Assembly: GCA_937959065.1 (NCBI GenBank)
Contig: CALGOI010000333.1
Location: forward strand, 1 to 5,220
Direction of reading: 5' to 3'
DNA length: 5,220 nucleotides
From: an uncultured Ignavibacteriota bacterium
GTDB taxonomy: Bacteria; Bacteroidota; Ignavibacteria; Tepidaquicellales; Tepidaquicellaceae
The notes under the pieces are model-generated. The model was not told the DNA's origin. It was given only the letters and a program-made list of their open reading frames with translations, and did no database searches. Below, piece by piece: positions 1 to 5,220 of this stretch (position 1 is its first letter; every line of letters begins with the position of its first letter). The position numbers and the translations under genes were made by a program.

Positions 1-56
1 ATGAATTTGCGCTTCAGCTCACTCGCGAAACTTATTTTATCTCTTACTTCTTCCAT
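1..56 (-). CDS. 5' end of an unidentified gene, possibly a CTP-dependent lipid kinase / phosphatidate cytidylyltransferase-like protein (partial)
   Basis: Reading the minus strand from an ATG at 56-54 gives an open frame to the window edge: MEEVRDKISFASELKRKF, then a split ATn codon (Ile or Met). Only about 19 codons are visible, so the assignment is weak. A short charged leader followed by ELKRKF-(I/M) resembles the start of polyprenol/diacylglycerol kinase (SEC59/DGK1-like) and cytidylyltransferase-like membrane proteins, which often begin ELxRKxIHL; this is recalled family knowledge, not a search result. The ATG lies one nucleotide after the T-tract of the ftsH terminator and has no Shine-Dalgarno sequence. 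If it is real, its promoter must overlap the terminator or the end of ftsH, or it is expressed by readthrough. The same strand and the short gap after ftsH support a genuine gene. A chance ORF cannot be excluded at this length. Confidence 0.5.
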   Translation of the reverse strand, partial: MEEVRDKISFASELKRKF

Positions 57-57
57 C

Positions 58-90
58 AAAAAAAATCCCGATTCACAATCAATCGGGATT
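58..90 (-). terminator. Rho-independent terminator of ftsH
   Basis: A perfect 10-bp inverted repeat, AATCCCGATT (64-73) and AATCGGGATT (81-90), encloses a 7-nt loop (74-80). On the minus strand the second arm runs straight into eight T residues (65-58). The hairpin starts 25 bp after the ftsH stop codon. On the plus strand the stem is followed by ATATATATCC rather than a T-tract, so it is oriented for minus-strand transcripts. Confidence 0.9.
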
Positions 91-115
91 ATATATATCC
101 TATTTAGATATGCAT

Positions 116-2134
116 TTAATTAGCTAATGCTACTTCTCCGGAAAATGATGTATCTTCCTTGGATTTTTTCTTTTTCCCTTTTTCAACAGGGTTGTCTTCT
201 TGCTCAGCTACTTCTTTTTCTATTGGAGGAAGAGGTTCTCCCTTCATTACCAGATCGATCTCTTCTGATTCAAGAGTTTCTCTCTCGAGTAGTGCATTTG
301 CCATTGCGTGTAATATCTCGATGTTATCTTTCAATATCTTCTCTGCCCTGTCCATTGAGGTTTGAGCTATCTTTTTAACCTCTGAATCGATCATTATCTG
401 CGTAGATTCACTATGGTCGCTCCTCTGCTGGATTTCCCTGCCGAGGAATATCTCTTCCTGTTTTTCACCGTATTTCAATGGTCCGAGTTTTTCGCTCATT
501 CCGTATTCACATACCATTCTTTTAGCTATCATAGTGGCTTTCTCGATGTCATTACTTGCGCCGGTAGTATATTCATTGAATATAAGCTTCTCGGCTGCTC
601 TGCCGCCCATTGCATAGGCTATTATGGCTTCGAGATGCTCTTTCGAATAATTATGCTTCTCATCCAGAGGTAAGTATGTCGTAACACCCAGTGCTCTGCC
701 TCTCGGAATAATCGTTACCTTATGCACCGGATCAGCCTCCGGGATCATCTTAGCTACAATAACGTGACCTGCTTCGTGATACGCTGTCGTCTTCTTCTCG
801 TTTTCACTGATTATCATACTCTTTCTTGCCGTACCCATCATCACTTTATCCTTCGCTTCATCCATATCTTTCATCGCAACGGAATCCGCGTTTCTTCTTG
901 CTGCAGTAAGTGCAGCCTCGTTCACTAAGTTAGCAAGATCAGCTCCTGAAAATCCGGGAGTTCCTTTAGCGATTATATCGAGTTTTACATCTTTTGATAA
1001 CGGAATTTTCCTTGTGTGAACTTTCAATATTCCTTCACGTCCTTTTACGTCAGGTCTGTCAACCACAACCTGCCTGTCGAATCTGCCGGGTCTTAATAAC
1101 GCCGGATCAAGTATATCAGGCCTGTTAGTTGATGCAATTACAATAACGCCGTTATTCTGTTCGAAACCGTCCATTTCTATTAGAAGCTGGTTAAGTGTCT
1201 GTTCTCTTTCATCGTGTCCGCCGCCTAATCCTGCACCTCTGTGTCTTCCCACAGCATCTATCTCATCGATGAAAATAATACACGGAGCATTCTTTTTGCC
1301 CTGCTCAAATAAGTCTCTTACTCTTGAAGCACCTACACCTACGAACATTTCAACGAAATCCGCGCCGCTGATTGAAAAGAATGGCGCACCTGCTTCACCC
1401 GCTACCGCTCGCGCTAATAACGTTTTACCTGTTCCGGGAGGACCTAATAATAAAACACCTTTTGGTATCTTACCGCCTAGTTTTTGAAATTTACCCGGGC
1501 TTTTTAGAAATTCTATAACTTCCTGCAATTCCTGTTTTGCTTCATCTGCTCCGGCTACATCCTTGAATGTAACTTTAGTCGATGATTCAGTAAGCATTTT
1601 AGCTTTGGACTTACCAAATGAGAAAATACCTCTCGTTCCGCCTGAACCTGACTGCATCCTGCGCATAATGATGATCCATACCACGATGATCAGTATCCAT
1701 GGTAATGCGCTTAATAACGGTCCAAGCCATCCTCCATCATCTTTCTCGATGGTGAAATTGACCCCATTATCACTCCAAGTTTTTATTACCGAATCATCTA
1801 CATTTGTATATGGAAGGAAGACGTTAAATTTATCGATGGTATATGGTTTACCGTTAACGTCTATCTGTTCGGGTTGTTTCAGCGTACCAAAGAATTCATA
1901 CGTATTGTCTGCCTTCTTAATGGTAGCGCTCTGTATTTTACCCTGGGTTAAAAACTCCTGGTATTTATTAAAAGATATCTCGGAAAATTTCCCGTCTGAT
2001 CCTTTTGTGTAGATCATTAAAAGGAAAAATCCGATGAGTATTAAACTCCATCCAAGAACGATCTTGAACACCCTATTCCAGTTAAAATCGTCTTTGTTAT
2101 TTTTGTTGTTCTTATTGTTATTTTGTTGGTCCAT
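116..2134 (-). CDS. ftsH: ATP-dependent zinc metalloprotease FtsH
   Basis: Membrane-anchored AAA+ protease that extracts and degrades damaged membrane proteins and selected short-lived cytosolic regulators; the family works as a hexamer with its catalytic domains in the cytoplasm. The 672-residue length is normal. Visible in order: a Asn/Lys-rich N-terminus (2-14), membrane segment 1 (about 22-42), an extracytoplasmic FtsH_ext region (about 45-137), membrane segment 2 (about 139-157), then the AAA+ domain. That domain has Walker A GPPGTGKT (231-238), pore loop MFVGVG (263-268), Walker B IIFIDEID (286-293) and a second region of homology from about 334 ending in LLRPGRFDR, with likely arginine fingers R351 and R354. 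The M41 protease domain has the zinc motif HEAGH (453-457, catalytic E454) and the probable third zinc ligand D529 in TTGASND. All key residues are intact. The tail (about 636-672) is charged and Lys-rich. The ATG is preceded by only a poor SD-like AAGAG. It starts 17 bp after hpt, so the two are probably co-transcribed. Confidence 0.98.
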   Translation of the reverse strand: MDQQNNNKNNKNNKDDFNWNRVFKIVLGWSLILIGFFLLMIYTKGSDGKFSEISFNKYQEFLTQGKIQSATIKKADNTYEFFGTLKQPEQIDVNGKPYTIDKFNVFLPYTNVDDSVIKTWSDNGVNFTIEKDDGGWLGPLLSALPWILIIVVWIIIMRRMQSGSGGTRGIFSFGKSKAKMLTESSTKVTFKDVAGADEAKQELQEVIEFLKSPGKFQKLGGKIPKGVLLLGPPGTGKTLLARAVAGEAGAPFFSISGADFVEMFVGVGASRVRDLFEQGKKNAPCIIFIDEIDAVGRHRGAGLGGGHDEREQTLNQLLIEMDGFEQNNGVIVIASTNRPDILDPALLRPGRFDRQVVVDRPDVKGREGILKVHTRKIPLSKDVKLDIIAKGTPGFSGADLANLVNEAALTAARRNADSVAMKDMDEAKDKVMMGTARKSMIISENEKKTTAYHEAGHVIVAKMIPEADPVHKVTIIPRGRALGVTTYLPLDEKHNYSKEHLEAIIAYAMGGRAAEKLIFNEYTTGASNDIEKATMIAKRMVCEYGMSEKLGPLKYGEKQEEIFLGREIQQRSDHSESTQIMIDSEVKKIAQTSMDRAEKILKDNIEILHAMANALLERETLESEEIDLVMKGEPLPPIEKEVAEQEDNPVEKGKKKKSKEDTSFSGEVALAN

Positions 2135-2151
2135 CGTTAAACTCTTTTTTG

Positions 2152-2679
2152 CTATAACACATAAATGTCTTTTAAATTCCTGTATTTCTGGCTGTAATCC
2201 ATACCATACCCCACGTAAAATTTATCCTCTACTACAAAACCCGGATACCCTATTTCATAATCCAGGTTACACTTTTCTTTCTTATACAGTAATGTTACGA
2301 AATTAATAGACTCGGGGTTATATTTTTCCATAAGTTCTTTAATGAAATTTATAGAACCCCCTGTATCTACAATATCTTCGACTATTATGAGATTTCTTCC
2401 TGTGGGATCACAATTCAACTCTTTGAGGACCGTCACATCACCGGACGAAATCTTCTCATCACCATAGCTTGATAGTTTTAAAAAATCTATCTCGCAATCT
2501 ATATCTATTCTTCTTATAAGATCTGATAAAAAAATGAACGCTCCGTTTAAAACTCCGATGAAAATCGGATTCTTACCATTGAAATCAGAATTAAGCCTGT
2601 CAGCAATTTCATCGACTTTTTCCAGAATCTCTTCTTGTGAAAGAAACACTGTTAATACGTTCTCCATAGCCTGGCTCAT
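2152..2679 (-). CDS. hpt: Hypoxanthine phosphoribosyltransferase
   Basis: Cytosolic purine-salvage enzyme that transfers phosphoribose from PRPP to hypoxanthine (and usually guanine), giving IMP or GMP. At 175 residues it has the usual bacterial length. Recognisable parts: the N-terminal FIGVLNGAFIF strand-loop (40-50) that helps bind pyrophosphate; SSYGDEK (70-76), matching the flexible active-site loop with its Ser-Tyr pair; the PRPP-binding signature VEDIVDTGGSI (100-110) with acidic pair E101/D102 and catalytic-type D105; a Lys pair (K133/K134) near the usual purine-contacting Lys; and the C-terminal VEDKFYVGYGMDY (150-162) and RNLKDIYVL. Nothing essential looks missing. The start at 2679 has no Shine-Dalgarno sequence; a second Met at codon 5 is an alternative. 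A terminator-like hairpin sits just upstream, so hpt needs its own promoter or readthrough from rpsU. ftsH follows after 17 bp. Confidence 0.96.
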   Translation of the reverse strand: MSQAMENVLTVFLSQEEILEKVDEIADRLNSDFNGKNPIFIGVLNGAFIFLSDLIRRIDIDCEIDFLKLSSYGDEKISSGDVTVLKELNCDPTGRNLIIVEDIVDTGGSINFIKELMEKYNPESINFVTLLYKKEKCNLDYEIGYPGFVVEDKFYVGYGMDYSQKYRNLKDIYVL

Positions 2680-2690
2680 AAGTGCTATTT

Positions 2691-2723
2691 AAATATAAAA
2701 ACCCACCGGGTTTGGATGGGTTT
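2691..2723 (-). terminator. Terminator-like hairpin between rpsU and hpt
   Basis: On the minus strand, AAACCCATC (2723-2715) can pair with GGTGGGTTT (2707-2699) around a 7-nt loop, giving a 9-bp stem with one T-G wobble. It is followed by T5 and then TATATTT. It begins 21 bp after the rpsU stop codon, as expected for a terminator. Its T-tract ends only 17 nt before the hpt start, so it could also act as a 5' leader hairpin or attenuator for hpt. The plus-strand version would have a C-A mismatch at the wobble position, which supports minus-strand function. Confidence 0.75.
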
Positions 2724-2736
2724 AGAAATATCTAAA
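2721..2736. repeat. Small inverted repeat next to the rpsU terminator
   Basis: TTTAGA (2721-2726) and TCTAAA (2731-2736) form a perfect 6-bp inverted repeat around AATA. Three bases (2721-2723) are shared with the distal arm of the rpsU terminator, so the two hairpins could not both form in full. The stem is AT-rich and weak, and it may be chance. Confidence 0.35.
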
Positions 2737-2744
2737 TTGAAGTA

Positions 2745-2942
2745 TTAATTGTTTTCTTCTTCGAGTATTCTTCTCTTTTTTCGTAAGGTGCGCTCTTTCT
2801 GCATCTTCTTAAGCACTGACGGCTTTACATATTCTTTCCTTCTCCTGAATTCTTTAAGAATTCCGGCCTTCTCATACTTCTTCTTGAACCTTTTCAGAGC
2901 TTTATCGATTGATTCACCTTCCTGAACTAATACTTTAATCAA
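2745..2942 (-). CDS. rpsU: Small ribosomal subunit protein bS21
   Basis: Small, very basic protein of the 30S subunit platform, close to the 3' end of 16S rRNA, with a role in translation initiation. It has 65 residues, the usual family length. The pattern EGESIDKALKRFKKKYEKAGILKEFRRRKEYVKPS (given here only by its landmarks E8, D13, F19, G27 and Y38) and the Lys/Arg-rich C-terminus are typical of bS21. The start is TTG at 2942-2940: there is no ATG or GTG at the right place, and an in-frame TAA at 2951-2949 blocks extension upstream. A strong Shine-Dalgarno sequence 8 nt upstream confirms the TTG. It lies 75 bp downstream of the TPR gene and is followed by a terminator-like hairpin before hpt, so it is probably its own transcription unit. 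Confidence 0.96.
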   Translation of the reverse strand: MIKVLVQEGESIDKALKRFKKKYEKAGILKEFRRRKEYVKPSVLKKMQKERTLRKKRRILEEENN

Positions 2943-2946
2943 TTTT

Positions 2947-2960
2947 GATTACCTCTTTCT
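2947..2960 (-). promoter_or_regulatory. Strong Shine-Dalgarno sequence of rpsU (decides the TTG start)
   Basis: The minus strand reads AGAAAGAGGTAATC, close to the standard anti-SD complement AGAAAGGAGGTGATC: GAGGT is exact and the match continues through ATC with one mismatch. GAGGT lies 8 nt before the TTG. The other start codons in the window have no SD (hpt, the TPR gene, the gene at 56) or a poor one (ftsH). In Bacteroidota, rpsU is known to be among the few genes keeping a strong SD, which is linked to autogenous control by bS21. Confidence 0.85.
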
Positions 2961-2981
2961 TTTATTTATTTTACAGGACTA

Positions 2982-3010
2982 TAAATATAACAATTATTTT
3001 ACAATGTAAA
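2982..3010 (-). promoter_or_regulatory. Candidate rpsU promoter with overlapping palindrome
   Basis: In the TPR-rpsU gap the minus strand carries a -10-like TATATTTA (2989-2982), 39 nt before the rpsU start. Fifteen bases further upstream is TTTACA (3010-3005), half of a perfect 13-nt palindrome TTTACA-A-TGTAAA (2998-3010) that could be an operator or serve as a -35-like element. The spacing is short for a classic sigma-70 promoter, and no TAnnTTTG of the Bacteroidetes kind is evident. The palindrome lies 7 bp past the TPR stop codon. Confidence 0.35.
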
Positions 3011-3017
3011 TAGTCAT

Positions 3018-4151
3018 TTATAGCTGGTTTTTAAACTTCTCAGCCTGTTTATGAGAATCCCCGAAATTCTCCATATTTAATACTTTATCGAAGTATTCAC
3101 GGGCTTTTCCCGTATCATATAGGTTTCTATATGTTACCCCCAGCCATAACAGGTTAAATGCCTTTATCATACTACCCTCTTTGTCAATCTGGTTGGATAA
3201 TTCTTCAGCTTTTATCAGATAATTCTTTGCTTCCTCGTTATTTCCGAGGTTCATATTGGAAAATCCAAGGTAATAATAAGCTTCACGTTTTAAAAACGGA
3301 TTTGTGTATCCATATTGATTCTTTTCAGATGCCTCAACTACTCTTTTCCAGCCTTCGATAGCTTCATTATATTTGCTTAAACCAACATAGCTGTTATACA
3401 AATACCGCGCGAATAATGAGTTCTCCGGATACTGGTCTAGTAAACTTTTTGAGTACATTTCAGCCTCGATGTAGTTCTTTTCGTACCTTAAATACAAATA
3501 TGCCAGTATCAGCTTTGCTTCAGTCTTTGCAAATGTGAAATTAATCGCGGTTTCCTTTATCTGTAGCAGCCCTTTTGTCTTATCTCCATCGGGAAATAAA
3601 ATCATTAATGGTTTCAAAAACGGATACCTGTCCGGTACATACTCAGCGAAATAATTATAAACACCGGTGCCGAACAATACATCTTTATTAGAAGGCTGTA
3701 TCTCATACACATCTCCAAAAAGATCAAGAGCTTCTTTTCCGTCTTCTGCAGCTTTTAGCCAGCTGCTTCTAATCGCTCTGACGAGTCCCCTGTACCCAAC
3801 AGCTGCACCTTTATAAAATAAAGCATTCGGATCCTGTGAATTCCGGTCTAAAACCTTATCTGCTACATCCTCCACCTTTTCTACAGCTTTATAAAAATTC
3901 CCATCATTGGATTCATCCTCCTTATTTACACTTATCTTCCACCATTCGAGTAACGCCAGAAAGAAATAACCGGCAGGATCCCTGGAATCCATTGACACAA
4001 CTCTGTCAAAATCAATCTTCGCACTATCCATACGCATATGATACATATGGTCCATTCCGCGAATAATAATCTCGTCTTTTGTCTGGCCACTTGTATTAGA
4101 AACAAAAACCAGAACAAACAATATCAATAATATTTTAGTGTATTTTCTCAT
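3018..4151 (-). CDS. Exported tetratricopeptide-repeat protein
   Basis: Function unknown; a 377-residue TPR protein probably located in the periplasm or at an envelope surface. The N-terminus has a Sec signal peptide: basic RKYTK, a hydrophobic core ILLILFVLVFVS (7-18) and a likely cut near SNTSG (18-22). There is no lipobox Cys. The rest is helical with TPR-like pairs, clearest at about 42-70, 90-120, 212-242, 245-275, 287-320 and 330-360. A distinct block at 160-200 (GTGVYNYFAEYVP, then FPDGDKTKGLLQI) interrupts the repeats. It recalls the Tyr-rich and GD.xxGL segments of bacterial proteins related to TTC39/DUF3808, from memory only. The signal peptide supports the first ATG, which has no SD and lies 8 nt after the T-tract of the upstream gene's terminator. 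No GC-rich terminator follows the stop, so readthrough into rpsU is possible. Confidence 0.85.
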   Translation of the reverse strand: MRKYTKILLILFVLVFVSNTSGQTKDEIIIRGMDHMYHMRMDSAKIDFDRVVSMDSRDPAGYFFLALLEWWKISVNKEDESNDGNFYKAVEKVEDVADKVLDRNSQDPNALFYKGAAVGYRGLVRAIRSSWLKAAEDGKEALDLFGDVYEIQPSNKDVLFGTGVYNYFAEYVPDRYPFLKPLMILFPDGDKTKGLLQIKETAINFTFAKTEAKLILAYLYLRYEKNYIEAEMYSKSLLDQYPENSLFARYLYNSYVGLSKYNEAIEGWKRVVEASEKNQYGYTNPFLKREAYYYLGFSNMNLGNNEEAKNYLIKAEELSNQIDKEGSMIKAFNLLWLGVTYRNLYDTGKAREYFDKVLNMENFGDSHKQAEKFKNQL

Positions 4152-4159
4152 CTATAAAT

Positions 4160-4189
4160 AAAAAACTGCCCGAATACTCGGACAGTTTT
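4160..4189 (-). terminator. Rho-independent terminator of the T9SS-sorted protein gene
   Basis: On the minus strand, AAAACTGTCCGA (4189-4178) pairs with TCGGGCAGTTTT (4173-4162) around a 4-nt loop. The 12-bp stem contains one U-G wobble and runs into T6 (4165-4160). On the plus strand the wobble becomes a C-A mismatch, so it favours minus-strand transcripts. It starts 32 bp past the stop codon at 4222 and ends just before the TPR gene. Confidence 0.88.
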
Positions 4190-4221
4190 AAATATAAAAA
4201 AGTTCCTTTGTATATGCTATA

Positions 4222-5220
4222 CTACTTGACCAGCATCATTTTCTTAGTGAATGTTTGCCCGGGTACCTCTAATTTATAAAAATATATTCCTGAAGCAAGA
4301 TTTGAACCATTGAATTCGATTGAATAGGATCCTGCATTTTTTACACCGTTTACAAGTTCTGTCACCATTCTCCCTAACTGATCATAAACAGCCAATCTTA
4401 CACTTCCCTGTTTTGGAATATCAAACCTTATGACAGTTGAAGGGTTAAACGGATTCGGGTAATTCTGCAATAGATCGTATTTGGTGGGAATATTTCCTGA
4501 AACTGGCTCTAAACCTGTGAGCGTAATTGGCGTTGAAGTAACATTATAATTTACTTTCAATCTATCAATTTTGCTTGTGAATTGTTTAAGTAAATTACCT
4601 TTATGCAAATAAACCATCCCGGCGTTTGTACCTAATGAACCTGTTCCTGTAAAATTAGACCCTGAGTTATAAGATAATGAATTTGAACCGCCATATGTTG
4701 AATAACTGAATGCTGTTGGATCGTCTTTTGCTACATCACATGCCCATGCGCTGCCGGTTGTCGCAATTTGAGTTAAATTTGAGAATGCATTGGTTGATTT
4801 CCATACTCCACCTGAACTCCAGGCAGTATGAAATGCCAGATCAGGATTTAACTGATTTACTGCTATCATTGGTATCTCAGATCCTGAAACAGTATGAATT
4901 GGTGTCCAATTGACACCCCCATTAGTTGATTTTAATAACTCACCGCTTCCTGAAAATGTTACACCGTCACCACAATACATTATATTAGAATTACCATCCA
5001 TAATAGCAAAATCACAAGGACTTCTTAATGTTACAGTGCCATGATTACTCCATGTAGCTCCAAAATTCGTTGATTTTAACAAGACGCTATTGTCCGGCCC
5101 AAGATATACTACATTTGGGTTATTCTGATCCATTTCCATCGGCATTCCATATGATGTTAATGTTCCGGGACCCCATACCGTGGTCCAGGTCTGACCGTAA
5201 TTAGTACTTCTCCTTACTGT
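4222..5220 (-). CDS. Secreted Asp-box repeat protein with type IX secretion C-terminal sorting domain (5' end outside window)
   Basis: The frame is open through the right edge, so the Met codon at 5145 is internal and 332 C-terminal residues are visible. The upstream part has repeated Asp-box/BNR-like motifs: RSTNYGQTW (visible residues 4-12), KSTNFGATW (49-57), KSTNGGVNW (97-105) and a degenerate VWKSTNAFSN (139-148). These repeats recur every 44-48 residues and suggest a beta-propeller like those of sortilin/sialidase-type proteins. No catalytic residues can be identified. The last ~85 residues (from about 249) are a T9SS type A sorting domain: LLQNYPNPFNPST, IRFDIP, VRLAVYDQLGRMV, LASGIYFYKLE and the final KKMMLVK. 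In the family this domain directs export across the outer membrane and is usually cleaved, with the protein attached to the surface or released. A strong terminator follows. Its substrate or binding role is unknown. Confidence 0.9.
   Translation of the reverse strand, partial: TVRRSTNYGQTWTTVWGPGTLTSYGMPMEMDQNNPNVVYLGPDNSVLLKSTNFGATWSNHGTVTLRSPCDFAIMDGNSNIMYCGDGVTFSGSGELLKSTNGGVNWTPIHTVSGSEIPMIAVNQLNPDLAFHTAWSSGGVWKSTNAFSNLTQIATTGSAWACDVAKDDPTAFSYSTYGGSNSLSYNSGSNFTGTGSLGTNAGMVYLHKGNLLKQFTSKIDRLKVNYNVTSTPITLTGLEPVSGNIPTKYDLLQNYPNPFNPSTVIRFDIPKQGSVRLAVYDQLGRMVTELVNGVKNAGSYSIEFNGSNLASGIYFYKLEVPGQTFTKKMMLVK

Noticed and set aside
1563..2012. 149-codon plus-strand ORF opposite the ftsH N-terminal half
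   Set aside because: Entirely antisense to a fully convincing ftsH; its composition and sequence resemble no protein family. The same holds for plus-strand ORFs at 127-378, 413-673, 722-928 and 1269-1487.
2034..2306. Plus-strand ORF across the hpt-ftsH junction
   Set aside because: Antisense to two clear genes, no recognisable domain, and no supporting promoter or ribosome binding site.
2665..2667. Second Met (codon 5) as the hpt start
   Set aside because: Possible, but it has no better ribosome binding site than the first ATG; the longer form was kept while noting the ambiguity.
2680..2744. Purine riboswitch ahead of hpt
   Set aside because: The gap is only 65 nt, with a terminator-type hairpin and no recognisable three-way-junction aptamer.
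3932..4117. 61-codon minus-strand ORF inside the TPR gene
   Set aside because: Alternative frame inside a gene with a good signal peptide and TPR pattern; the product resembles nothing.
5143..5145. Met codon as the start of the T9SS-sorted protein
   Set aside because: The frame stays open to the window edge and the upstream 25 codons contain another Asp-box repeat (RSTNYGQTW), so this Met is internal.
1..5220. CRISPR array, tRNA, rRNA, insertion sequence or attachment site
   Set aside because: No regularly spaced direct repeats, cloverleaf, transposase-like frame or terminal inverted repeats were seen on either strand.

Overview
The window is AT-rich bacterial DNA in which every supportable gene lies on the minus strand, so transcription runs from high to low coordinates. 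The best taxonomic clue is the protein at the right edge. Its C-terminus has the YPNPFNPST opening and the GIYFYKLE...KKMMLVK ending of a type IX secretion (Por) sorting domain, which points to the Fibrobacteres-Chlorobi-Bacteroidetes group. The YPNPFNPS form is especially common in Ignavibacteria-like lineages. Three of the five visible start codons lack any Shine-Dalgarno (SD) sequence, ftsH has only a poor AAGAG, and rpsU alone has a strong one. This also fits a Bacteroidota/Chlorobiota-type translation system. The lineage is an inference.

In transcription order, from right to left: (1) 5220-4222, the 3' part of a secreted Asp-box (BNR-like) repeat protein with a T9SS sorting tail, ended by a clear terminator. 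(2) 4151-3018, an exported or lipid-anchored-type TPR protein with a signal peptide. (3) A 75-bp gap with a palindrome and a candidate promoter, leading to rpsU (bS21; 2942-2745), which has a TTG start and a strong SD. (4) A terminator-like hairpin, then hpt (2679-2152) and ftsH (2134-116), only 17 bp apart and probably co-transcribed. (5) A strong terminator after ftsH. (6) The first 19 codons of another gene starting at 56 and leaving the window at the left edge.

Functionally the window is mostly housekeeping: purine salvage (Hpt), membrane protein quality control (FtsH) and the small ribosomal subunit (bS21), flanked by envelope or secreted proteins. No mobile element, CRISPR array, tRNA or rRNA was seen, and no gap between genes exceeds about 75 bp. 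I did not find a new multi-gene system. The most interesting points are regulatory. The SD/TTG start at rpsU fits the autogenous bS21 control known in Bacteroidota. Three terminator-type hairpins also have T-tracts only 1, 17 and 8 nt from the next start codon.
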